A stretch of DNA of 41,366 nt, taken from contig CAYLVY010000018.1 in assembly GCA_964387205.1 (NCBI GenBank), forward strand, positions 1 through 41,366. The letters are read 5' to 3'. A program made the position numbers and the translations under genes. The notes beneath the pieces are model-generated. The model saw only the letters and a program-made list of their open reading frames with translations. It made no database searches and had not been told where the DNA came from. Positions 34,031-41,366 of this stretch are shown piece by piece (position 1 is the first letter of the stretch; each line of letters starts with the position of its first letter). The DNA comes from CAIVAT01 sp964387205 (GTDB taxonomy: Bacteria > Bacteroidota > Bacteroidia > Bacteroidales > FEN-979).

Positions 34031-34219
34031 TTATCGTGATTTTTTACCATATATTGATAAACTGCAGAGGAACATCATGATTACACCCTTTCAGAGATTA
34101 CTGAAGTATTTTGTCTTGCCTGCACGACTGCGTCCCCGAACAGAAAATAGAGGCATGTCGGGGTGAATGCGTAATTCGAAAGGAAAGATTGGATCAGTTT
34201 GCATTTATAATTCCGAAAC
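34031..34219 (+). repeat. Right arm of a long inverted repeat (leader of the GLUG gene)
   Basis: 189 bp matching the reverse complement of the left arm at 33091-33278. It lies between the candidate promoter and the start of the GLUG gene and contains the second 29-codon ORF. Weak similarity may extend about 40 bp beyond the TTATCGTG end (a CCGG..AAAT segment), which would be consistent with an older, longer duplication. Confidence 0.93.
34077..34166 (+). CDS. 29-codon conserved leader ORF, right copy
   Basis: The frame begins MITPFQRLLKYFVLPAR and ends RPRTENRGMSG, matching the left copy in length and at 21 of 29 residues. GCAGAGGAACATC precedes the ATG, so AGAGGA can act as a ribosome-binding site. 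The product would be short, hydrophobic at the start and strongly basic in the centre. It ends 85 bp before the GLUG gene start. The untranslated sequence before the ATG is at least as well conserved as the ORF, so RNA- or DNA-level selection is also possible. Confidence 0.5.
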   Translation: MITPFQRLLKYFVLPARLRPRTENRGMSG

Positions 34220-34251
34220 TTGAGTTAATGACAATTAAATTACCTGCTATT

Positions 34252-36831
34252 ATGAAAAGAAATCTTTGGCTATTTTTACTAATTGAATTTGTGTTTTCTC
34301 ATGTTGGTTATTCGCAACCTTCCTCCTGGCCAGCCTCAGGAGACGGATCAGCAGGAAATCCTTATACCATTTCAAATCTGGAGAACCTGCGCTGGATTGC
34401 CGAGAACAATGGACGATGGGCTCATCATTATATTCAAACAAACGATATTGATGCTACGGCCACGGGCCAGGGTGGTGACTGGGGCACAGAAGGATGGTCG
34501 CCCATCGGTAATTTCCTTACCGCATTCACCGGGTCGTATAATGGCCAGGACAATAGCATCTCAGGTTTATTTATAAACAGGCCTGCAACTGATCTGACAG
34601 GCTTTTTCGGAAACATGAGAGGCCAAATACGAAATCTCAGGATAATCAACGCGGATATAACGGGATATAATGAAGTCGGGATTTTAACCGGTAACTGCGG
34701 GGATGGGGGATCATTGTCCGGTTGTTTTACTTCCGGGGATGTCAATGCAGAAGGTGATAAAGTCGGCGGATGTATTGGCTGGTTAATGAGTGGAACTTCC
34801 GTTATTAATTCCGGCACTTCAGCAAATGTATCCAAATCCAATGAGACTAATGACATCGGAGGATTCGTCGGATATTGTATCGGCAATTTTTTAGTTTCTG
34901 ATTGTTACGCGGTTGGAAGTGTGATTAATACAGAACCTTATTACGGTGGGGGTTTCGTCGGAAGAATCAATGACAACCAGATGCAGGGCAGGGTAAGAAG
35001 ATGCTTTTCATCAGGTTATATTAACAATGAGTTTGGTGGATTCGCAGGTGATATCACTGGATATCCCCCAATAAGGTGTTTTTGGGATATCCAAACATCA
35101 CAGGCGGGTTATTCTGCAGGAGGTAGCGGAAAAACAACGGCAGAAATGAAAAATATTCAGACTTTTACTGACCTTTCCAATGACGCATGGGACTTTATTG
35201 GAAATTACTATTTAGATTATGGAACCTATGAAATCTGGAACCTCGATGAAACCACAAACAGCGGGTATCCTTTCCTGAGCTGGCAAACCCATGCATGGAC
35301 CGGTTCACAAAGCGTAGACTGGGATGATCCGGATAACTGGCTCAGTGGATCATTGCCCAATAGCAACAGCACAGTCAGTATAAGCCTTGCAACCAATAAT
35401 CCTCAATTGTACGAATCCTCGGCAACCTGTAAAAACCTGATCATCTCATCACAGAATTACCTTCATGTCTTAGGCAGTCAATTAACAGTGTCAGAAACGC
35501 TGGTTAATAATGGTAATGAAAACAATTTGATTCTTGAAATAGAAGTAGGTTATAACTGGGGAACAATCATTCACCATACGCCGGGGGTACCTGCATCTTT
35601 CAGTCATACTATTAATGAAGCACAATGGAGCACCTGGGATGATGGCTGGCATTTGTTAAGCAGTCCGACCACAGGTTCACCTGTGAGCGCATGGCATACA
35701 CCCGGGCCAGGTGTTCCGATGGAGGGGGATTTTTACAGTTGGGACGAAGCAAATAACCTATGGATAAACAGAACAAGCGCAGGAGGCATCTTAAATCCCG
35801 GTTTTGAAAACGATTTTCTGGAGGGAAAAGGATATCTTGTTGCTGTAAAAAACTCAATTTCAGAATTTTTCACCGGCGAATTAAATTCTGTCGATGTCAT
35901 CACTCCCGTTTTTACAAAAGAGAAAGATGGCTGGAACCTCGCCGGGAACCCTTTCCCATGTTCTATCAGGTGGAATGACGGAAACTGGAACCTCACCGGA
36001 TTTGGAGGTGTTGCCCAGGTTTGGAAAGAACAAGCGAAAGATTATGTTGAACTGGAAGCAAACAGCATCATACCTCCCTGTCAGGGATTTATGGTTTACC
36101 GCACTGAAGAAAGCTCACAGGCACTGACCATACCCCAGGCATCCCGGACCCACGAACTGGTTGATTGGTACAAGCATGGAAATTCGAAAAACCGGATTGT
36201 CCTTATTGCACACGATTCATTGGGCGCATCCTATAAAAGGGCCGTGATAAACACCAACCCGGCAGCGTCCACTGCTTTTGACCCCGAGCATGATGCCCTT
36301 CTGCTTTCAGGATTTGCCCCACGATTCTATTCGATTGCACACGATAGCAGGTTGTCCGTGAACTCGTTGCCTGCCATTGATCAGGAAACCGTGATCCCGT
36401 TAGGCTTTGTTAAGAACAATTCCAACAGGTTTAGTATTGAACTTGCAGAAAATATCGAAGGATTTCAGATTTTGCTGGTCGACACAAAGACCGGGAAAGA
36501 ACACCACTTCTCCAACGGACGGTACTATTTCTCCTCAGAGGAATCCGATCCTCCCAACAGGTTCTTTATTAAATTTTTACGTGTCGGTGTCTGCGAAATT
36601 CCGGATAGGAAAACCATGGCTGTCTGGACGTATGACAACATTCTGTATGTCAATCAGAAAAATGATAATTTCCAGCTTGAAATATTTGATATACATGGCC
36701 AATGTGTTCAATCCTCCACCTTGTCCGGGTCGGGCGTGAAACAGCTCTCATTAAGTTCATTTTCCAGGGGAATTTACCTTATCAGGTTGACGAATGAACA
36801 GGGAACGATGATAAAGAAAATTCAAATCTGA
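34252..36831 (+). CDS. GLUG-repeat surface protein with T9SS-type C-terminus
   Basis: I chose the ATG that gives a proper signal peptide (MKRNLWLFLLIEFVFSHVGYS), giving 859 residues. An in-frame start 141 bp upstream would run through the inverted-repeat leader and put 47 polar residues before the signal, so it is unlikely. Residues about 25-250 are a GLUG-type beta-helix (PIGNFLTAFTGSYNGQ, GGFVGYCIGNFLVSDCYAVG, GGGFVGRINDN, GKTTAEMKN), found in bacterial adhesin-like proteins. Then AWTGSQSVDWDDPDNW starts a stalk, and WDDGWHLLSSPT, GKGYLVAV and WNLAGNPFPCSIRW repeat the C-terminal half of the divergent beta-helix protein. The end (LEIFDIHGQCV to KKIQI) is a divergent T9SS sorting domain. No catalytic site seen. 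Confidence 0.83.
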   Translation: MKRNLWLFLLIEFVFSHVGYSQPSSWPASGDGSAGNPYTISNLENLRWIAENNGRWAHHYIQTNDIDATATGQGGDWGTEGWSPIGNFLTAFTGSYNGQDNSISGLFINRPATDLTGFFGNMRGQIRNLRIINADITGYNEVGILTGNCGDGGSLSGCFTSGDVNAEGDKVGGCIGWLMSGTSVINSGTSANVSKSNETNDIGGFVGYCIGNFLVSDCYAVGSVINTEPYYGGGFVGRINDNQMQGRVRRCFSSGYINNEFGGFAGDITGYPPIRCFWDIQTSQAGYSAGGSGKTTAEMKNIQTFTDLSNDAWDFIGNYYLDYGTYEIWNLDETTNSGYPFLSWQTHAWTGSQSVDWDDPDNWLSGSLPNSNSTVSISLATNNPQLYESSATCKNLIISSQNYLHVLGSQLTVSETLVNNGNENNLILEIEVGYNWGTIIHHTPGVPASFSHTINEAQWSTWDDGWHLLSSPTTGSPVSAWHTPGPGVPMEGDFYSWDEANNLWINRTSAGGILNPGFENDFLEGKGYLVAVKNSISEFFTGELNSVDVITPVFTKEKDGWNLAGNPFPCSIRWNDGNWNLTGFGGVAQVWKEQAKDYVELEANSIIPPCQGFMVYRTEESSQALTIPQASRTHELVDWYKHGNSKNRIVLIAHDSLGASYKRAVINTNPAASTAFDPEHDALLLSGFAPRFYSIAHDSRLSVNSLPAIDQETVIPLGFVKNNSNRFSIELAENIEGFQILLVDTKTGKEHHFSNGRYYFSSEESDPPNRFFIKFLRVGVCEIPDRKTMAVWTYDNILYVNQKNDNFQLEIFDIHGQCVQSSTLSGSGVKQLSLSSFSRGIYLIRLTNEQGTMIKKIQI

Positions 36832-36890
36832 ACATCAAAAACCACCTCTGTATATAAGCTTCTGATTTAGGTTTTCGGTTAAAAAATGAA

Positions 36891-38762
36891 TCAGGAGGCC
36901 AGTTCGTTGATACTCTTTATTATAGCTTTCTTTCTGGCCGGTTTCGGTACGAAACCGCAACAATCGGCTTCCATAGCCAGGTTAATATCATCAGGGGAAG
37001 ACAAGGCAGAGACTGCAATAATCTTAACGGCAGCATTCCGTTTCCTGATCTCACGGGTGGCAAAAAAGCCATCCATGATCGGCATTTTTAAATCCATCAG
37101 CACCAAGGTAATATCGGGATTATTTTGACAAATGTCAACCGCCTGCCTTCCGTCAGATGCCTCTTTAATTCCGGAATAATGAGGTTCAATTATTTTTTTC
37201 ATCAGAAACCGATTGGCCGGATCATCATCCACCACCAGAATACATCCTTTACGCTCTTTTTGTCGGTTATCCCCCACCTCCGCACTGTTCAATGTTCTCC
37301 TGCCTTGTAAGGGAAGTTCCATCACCACTGTGGTACCCTTTCCCTTTTCTGAATTCAACGTGACAGATCCCCCAAGAAGTTCAGTAATTCCTTTAAGAAT
37401 AAACAAACCAAGCCCATTCCCTTCAAATTTTCTGGACATTGTCATCTCTTCCTGTTCAAATAAAGCGAAAACCCTTGATTTTACCTCCTCGGATATCCCG
37501 ATACCATTATCGGTGACCGTTATCCAGAGCGAATGACAGGAGACACTTATCTTCATGGTCACACAACCCTCCTTAGAAAATTTCAAAGCATTTTTCAGAA
37601 TGTGATGCAGGGCCTTCCTGAACAGGTCCCGATCAGTTTCAATGGTAACACCTGCAAGCTTCCCGGCAATAACGACCGAAAAAATGATATGCTTTTCGGC
37701 AAATAACGGTTGAAAATAATCCTTTACCTTTTCGATTTCTTCCATAATCAATAAAGGCTCAGGTGCAGGAATCAGACTCCCGCAGGTGAGCTGTGACGAT
37801 ACAAGATAGTCGGTAATGGTATCCAATAACCTGTTTGCTGAACGGTTTAACATACAGAGATATTCACTTCTTTCCTCTTCGGGGATGGCATTTTCCGTCA
37901 ACAATGATGCAAATCCAAGAATACCATTAAGCGGGGTCCTGACCTCATGGGAAACATTTCGAAGAAAAGCGGCTTTCAGCCGGTTGCATGATTCTGCCTT
38001 TTCTTTCTCCTGAGCGATTTTACTAATAAGCTCCATTCGTTCAAGGTAACCATTAATCCGATGTGCGATTTCTTTGATCATGTTTTTTTTCTCGCTGAAA
38101 AATGATCCCTCGTCCAATTTCGTCTTCCCTGATAAATGACAGACCTGTAATGCACCAACCAGCTTCCCCTGCATCCGAAGTTCACCCTCCAGTAACCATT
38201 GGGTCATAATGAACTTATCATGCTTCGCTTCCCGATTATAAATAGTCAAACGAACAACCGTTTCTTCAGGATACTGAAATCCGTCAGCAATTAAATCCAA
38301 AAGATGGTTCATCACGATTGAAAGAGGAATGTCCTTGTGGTCAAGAATAACCGAACACCTGAAAATTGCCTCCAATTCTTTTCTTCTTTCCTGAAGCAGG
38401 GGATGCAATACCAACCGGTCGGTGATATCATGAACGATAACATAAGTCATGATTTTTCCGTGGACATCAATCGATCCGGTATATGCTTCTATTTTACGGA
38501 TAGTACCATCTGAGAGCCGGTGCTCATTTTGAAACCTGCCCGTTTTTGAAGTCAGGGAACGGATAAGTTCCTCCTTCAGGTCATGATGATCAGACACCTG
38601 AATTTCGGTAATGTTCATGGTGACAAACTCTTCATGAGAATAACCATAATATTGGATGGCTGCAGGGTTAACATCCATAATCTTTCCCGTTTCAGGATGA
38701 ATCAGGAGTGTTACCGCACTATTTTCACAGAAAATTGAACTATACCAAGATTTTCTTTCCAT
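36891..38762 (-). CDS. Soluble hybrid sensor histidine kinase (PAS-HisKA-HATPase-REC)
   Basis: A 623-residue protein without signal peptide or membrane segment, so a cytoplasmic sensor. An N-terminal PAS domain (about 8-118; HPETGKIMDVNPAAIQYYGY) is followed by a GAF-like region (about 125-245), an HisKA domain with phospho-His272 in FLRNVSHEVRTPLNG, and a HATPase domain with the N box (HHILKNALKF), G1 (TDNGIGIS) and G2 (GNGLGLFIL). A receiver domain (about 506-623) shows acidic Asp512-514, phospho-Asp557 in VLMDLKMPIMDG and Lys607 in FVPKPA. No DNA-binding output is attached, so it must pass phosphate to a separate protein. Its ATG is 93 bp downstream of the PAS gene, probably one transcript, with the phased motif upstream of that gene. 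It converges on the GLUG gene with 59 bp between the stops. Confidence 0.9.
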   Translation of the reverse strand: MERKSWYSSIFCENSAVTLLIHPETGKIMDVNPAAIQYYGYSHEEFVTMNITEIQVSDHHDLKEELIRSLTSKTGRFQNEHRLSDGTIRKIEAYTGSIDVHGKIMTYVIVHDITDRLVLHPLLQERRKELEAIFRCSVILDHKDIPLSIVMNHLLDLIADGFQYPEETVVRLTIYNREAKHDKFIMTQWLLEGELRMQGKLVGALQVCHLSGKTKLDEGSFFSEKKNMIKEIAHRINGYLERMELISKIAQEKEKAESCNRLKAAFLRNVSHEVRTPLNGILGFASLLTENAIPEEERSEYLCMLNRSANRLLDTITDYLVSSQLTCGSLIPAPEPLLIMEEIEKVKDYFQPLFAEKHIIFSVVIAGKLAGVTIETDRDLFRKALHHILKNALKFSKEGCVTMKISVSCHSLWITVTDNGIGISEEVKSRVFALFEQEEMTMSRKFEGNGLGLFILKGITELLGGSVTLNSEKGKGTTVVMELPLQGRRTLNSAEVGDNRQKERKGCILVVDDDPANRFLMKKIIEPHYSGIKEASDGRQAVDICQNNPDITLVLMDLKMPIMDGFFATREIRKRNAAVKIIAVSALSSPDDINLAMEADCCGFVPKPARKKAIIKSINELAS

Positions 38763-38855
38763 AGGTTGTCAATTATTAGAGGATAACCGATAATTCCGAC
38801 CAACTTCTGTTGTCCGCTTCATCTCTGCATTCATCCTGACTGCTTTATCCTTTTT

Positions 38856-39383
38856 TCACTGCTTAATACTATTGAAGATGACGAGAATCACAGAAGAAAA
38901 AGCCCCACCTTTGGGCTCTCTTATAAGTTCTGCCCTGACCCGAAAAAAAGCATCGCCACTACGTTTCACAAGAAGCTCACCCGACCAGCTTTGCAGATAA
39001 TCCAGTCCGTCGGGAAATGCTTCGGTCGATGCATTCTCTTCAATGGAAAAAAAATCCTTTACATTGGATCTGATCAGTTCTTCGCGGTCAGTCTTTAACA
39101 GATTTGCAAACGCCTGGTTGACCTCCAATATCAGGCCGCATTCCTCGATTCTGCATAAACCTACCGGGACCAGTTTAAACAAATGATAATATTTTTGCCA
39201 TAAAGCTTCCAACTCGTTCTGAGTAAGAACTAGTTCCATGTTTTTGATTTGCAGTTCGAACTGAATTTCCAGAAGTTGCCAGTATACCAGCCCGGACTTG
39301 GAAAAAGAACTCATTAATGGTTCGATGGTTTTGAATCCGTCGATTCCCTTTGGCATGCTCTCTTCATTCATATTCAAAATCAC
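38856..39383 (-). CDS. Stand-alone PAS domain protein
   Basis: A 175-residue soluble protein. Residues about 20-65 look like a helical or coiled-coil segment (YWQLLEIQFELQIKNMEL). A PAS domain fills the rest (YYHLFKLVPVGLCRIEECG, LEVNQAFANLL, DREELIRSNVKDFFS, WSGELLVKRSGDAFFRVRAE, VILVIFNSIKQ). There is no kinase or output domain. Together with the hybrid kinase directly downstream it may form a separated sensory subunit, or it may be the remnant of a split sensor gene. The ligand is unknown. ATG choice: either the first Met or MNEESM four codons later would work. Confidence 0.75.
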   Translation of the reverse strand: MILNMNEESMPKGIDGFKTIEPLMSSFSKSGLVYWQLLEIQFELQIKNMELVLTQNELEALWQKYYHLFKLVPVGLCRIEECGLILEVNQAFANLLKTDREELIRSNVKDFFSIEENASTEAFPDGLDYLQSWSGELLVKRSGDAFFRVRAELIREPKGGAFSSVILVIFNSIKQ

Positions 39384-39826
39384 TTAAAAACCTGATGTAC
39401 ACCAAATAGAAATCTAAAAAGCTCCTATCACTTTCTCGGGTTCAAAGATGGACTTTAACACAATGAACGACCAGAGGGACAAAGCAATATTGCATCGTAA
39501 CAGGATTTCTCATACACCAAGGCAGTAGGTTATACACGTCACTCTTCAACCAAAATATTACCAACATCATGCTGTTATTTACAAATTTCAGGAATTTTCG
39601 GCGCTATTTAACGGATTTGAGTATGTGGTTGAAATCAGGGTGGTTTTGGCTGATTCTGATGAGTATTTGGTATGACCGAAATCGATTTCGCATTGGAATT
39701 CTGGCCGGCTAAAAAATATTTCCGAAAAGCATAGGATTTTTTTCAAACATTGCTAATTTTACTCCACGAATAGTGGATGGAATTCCCTGATTGCACTATT
39801 GAAGGGTGATTGGCAAACAAGTTCCG
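39384..39826. other. Divergent intergenic region between PAS gene and TPR sensor gene
   Basis: 443 bp without a credible gene. It holds the weaker phased motif array (39618-39671) that reads toward the PAS gene. On the TPR side there is a TAATTTTA (39754-39761) that could be a -7 box, followed by a perfect short palindrome TCCAC-N5-GTGGA in the 5' leader. Nothing else was recognised. Confidence 0.55.
39582..39671 (-). promoter_or_regulatory. Weaker phased operator and -7-like box for the PAS/kinase operon
   Basis: TGAGTATGTGGT (39618, 9/12) and TGAGTATTTGGT (39660, 10/12) are related to the motif at 21.6 and 33.8 kb and lie 42 bp (2 x 21) apart. The position midway (39639, GGTGGTTTTGGC) matches at only 5/12. 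A box reading GAAATTTG (complement of 39582-39589), one mismatch from TAnnTTTG, stands 29 bp from the nearest copy. Orientation relative to the gene is the same as at the other sites. Confidence 0.4.
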
Positions 39827-41366
39827 ATGAAGTGGTTAATAGATAAACTGAAACAACACATTCCTTTGAAACTGTTTCTTGTATTTGTCTGGCTCATTTT
39901 AGGACAACTCGCGGTTACCCAGACCCTGTTTCATGACAGCATTAACAGATTTAATCCGCAAAGAAAAAGCAAGACGGAACAAATGCATTTTTATAACCGT
40001 ATGGCTACCGGATTATACAACACTGACACAGGTTTGGCGAGAAGACAGGCATATGAAGGCATTCGTATTGCAAGGGAAATCAATGACCTTTACGGGTTAG
40101 CCTTTTCGTATTACACCCTCGGCAGGATAGAGATAGTTAAAAACAGACTTGATGAAGCCAGAATTTCTTTTAATAAAGCCATTTCAATAATAAAGGATAC
40201 CCCGCATCAATCTTTATATGCTGATATTATTGAATATCTGTGTTACATTTACGAATTGCAAGGGGAATATGAGGAGGTGAAACGCCTGGCCCTGAATATG
40301 ATCCAAATCAGGGTTAAAACCAATGAAGTAAAAAAAATCCCATCATCGTATTCGATTTTGGGAAATATCTCTCAGCTAAACGGGAAATATGACAGCGCTC
40401 TTCTGTTCTTTAATAATGCCTTGAAACTTTACGAACAAAATCGAAACCAAAGCGGTAAAGCCAAAGTTTTCAATAATATCGGGAATGTTCATTATTATCT
40501 TGGTAATTACGATACTGCCATTCAATATTACTTAAAAGCGCTTACAATCAAAATTGAGCAGAAGGACATCCTTGCACAATCAAAAAGTCTTAACAACATT
40601 GCATCCATTTACTATCAAACCGAAAATTGGTCTAAAGCATTGTACTATTACCGGAATTGTTTGTCGTTGCTCCTCACGCCCGGAAATGAGTCTCATCTGG
40701 CCGTTGGTTATGGAAATATCGGTCTGGTTTTATATAATTTGGAACAATATGACAGCGCCATGTACTATTTCTCCAAAGCACTGACACTGTATGAAAGGCA
40801 TAAAATAGTGAAGGGAATTGCATCGACCCGTACCAACATTGGATTGATTAAGCATGACCTGGGTAAATATAATGAAGCGCTTGCGGATTTCAATGCGGCA
40901 CTCAGGTTAAACAAGGAGCTCAACGATGAGGCAGAAACTGCCCTGACCCTTCAACATATAAGCAGTACATGTTTTGCCATGGGCCGTCATGACGAAGCAC
41001 TTAAATATGGAATGCAAAGCATGGGGATGGTCAGGAGGCATGGTTTGAAAAAACAAGAGATGGACCTTCATGAACTCTTATCCAAGGTCTATAAGGGTAA
41101 AGGCGCTTTTAAACAGGCACTGAAACACCTCAACGCCTTTATCAACATCAAAGACTCCATATTTTCCAACGAACAACGTGAAGAACTCGACAGGATCGTT
41201 GAAAAATACGAAATGGAACGTAAGGAGAAGCAGATTGACCTGCTCACAGCTGAAAAGAAAAACATGGAATTGGAATTACAACGCCGTAGCCTTATTACCT
41301 ATGGCATTTCAGTTATTTTTCTTCTCTTTGCGGTAATCGGGCTTCTGCTACTCAACAGATTCAGGA
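39827..41366 (+). CDS. TPR-repeat membrane sensor, 3' part cut by window edge
   Basis: At least 513 residues, open to the window end. An N-terminal hydrophobic segment (PLKLFLVFVWLILGQLAV) is a signal or anchor. About eight tetratricopeptide repeats follow (for example FNNIGNVHYYLGNYDTAIQYY and GYGNIGLVLYNLEQYDSAMYYF), then a helical coiled coil (ELDRIVEKYEMERKEKQ) and a second transmembrane segment (LITYGISVIFLLFAVIGLLLL). In Bacteroidota this layout normally continues into a cytoplasmic output: a histidine kinase, a LuxR-type HTH or a LytTR domain. Which one lies beyond the window cannot be seen. It would sense through its periplasmic TPR domain. It is divergent from the PAS/hybrid-kinase pair. 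Confidence 0.82.
   Translation, partial: MKWLIDKLKQHIPLKLFLVFVWLILGQLAVTQTLFHDSINRFNPQRKSKTEQMHFYNRMATGLYNTDTGLARRQAYEGIRIAREINDLYGLAFSYYTLGRIEIVKNRLDEARISFNKAISIIKDTPHQSLYADIIEYLCYIYELQGEYEEVKRLALNMIQIRVKTNEVKKIPSSYSILGNISQLNGKYDSALLFFNNALKLYEQNRNQSGKAKVFNNIGNVHYYLGNYDTAIQYYLKALTIKIEQKDILAQSKSLNNIASIYYQTENWSKALYYYRNCLSLLLTPGNESHLAVGYGNIGLVLYNLEQYDSAMYYFSKALTLYERHKIVKGIASTRTNIGLIKHDLGKYNEALADFNAALRLNKELNDEAETALTLQHISSTCFAMGRHDEALKYGMQSMGMVRRHGLKKQEMDLHELLSKVYKGKGAFKQALKHLNAFINIKDSIFSNEQREELDRIVEKYEMERKEKQIDLLTAEKKNMELELQRRSLITYGISVIFLLFAVIGLLLLNRFR

Noticed and set aside
33091..34219. Insertion sequence or transposon ends
   Set aside because: The inverted arms enclose only the 125-residue membrane protein gene and a promoter region, with no transposase and no visible target duplication.
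34111..34251. 47-codon N-terminal extension of the GLUG protein
   Set aside because: Would put polar sequence before a good signal peptide and runs through the inverted-repeat leader in a different frame from the conserved 29-codon ORF.
36862..36894. CTGATT...AATCAG hairpin between the converging GLUG and kinase genes as a terminator
   Set aside because: Only six pairs around a 21-nt loop, overlaps the kinase stop codon and lacks a clear T-run.

Overview
The window looks like a draft contig from an uncultured Bacteroidota, probably Bacteroidales-like. The evidence is a large set of secreted proteins with a C-terminal type IX secretion (T9SS) sorting domain (FPNP/YPNP start, short Ig-like fold, final basic strand), plus GEVED, PKD, GLUG, FISUMP and DUF1566 modules and promoters of the Bacteroidota type (-7 box TAnnTTTG). 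There is one 10-N gap, and two genes have frame breaks at or next to homopolymers. No tRNA, rRNA, CRISPR array, transposase or recombinase was recognised.

Layout. (1) Positions 1-17166, minus strand: an exported-protein block with a partial FISUMP-type protein, a trypsin-like S1 protease, a DUF1566 protein, a streptopain-like C10 protease, a giant subtilisin-like S8 protease and two gingipain-like C25 proteases. All five peptidases carry a T9SS sorting domain. (2) Positions 17249-21477, minus strand: a complete chaperone-usher set with a DUF4402 pilin-like subunit, a PapD-like chaperone and an about 859-residue usher. The usher is broken into three reading-frame pieces, first at an 11-nt poly-T. 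(3) Positions 21771-33682, minus strand: large surface proteins. These are a 1494-residue GEVED/solenoid protein that parallels the non-catalytic part of the S8 protease, an S74 tail-fibre-like protein split by an A8 tract, a small T9SS protein, a beta-helix protein, and a small PID-CTERM-like membrane protein. (4) From 34252, plus strand: a GLUG protein whose C-terminal half is paralogous to that of the divergent beta-helix protein. (5) Positions 36891-41366: signalling genes, namely a hybrid histidine kinase, a PAS protein and the start of a TPR membrane sensor.

Two structures are not explained by gene calling. First, the two divergent paralogous surface genes have a nearly identical inverted leader of about 188 bp. 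Each copy contains a 29-codon ORF with a Shine-Dalgarno-like sequence; the peptides have equal length and match at 21 of 29 positions. Second, a 12-bp motif (ACCGAATACTAA in the direction of transcription) occurs in arrays with 21-bp periodicity, about 30 bp upstream of a -7 box. The arrays precede the chaperone-usher operon, both sides of the 33.7-34.25 kb divergent region and, more weakly, the PAS/kinase operon. The 21-bp spacing is that of LytTR-family response regulator sites, so I infer a regulon linking pili, surface proteins and the local signalling genes. No LytTR gene is inside the window.
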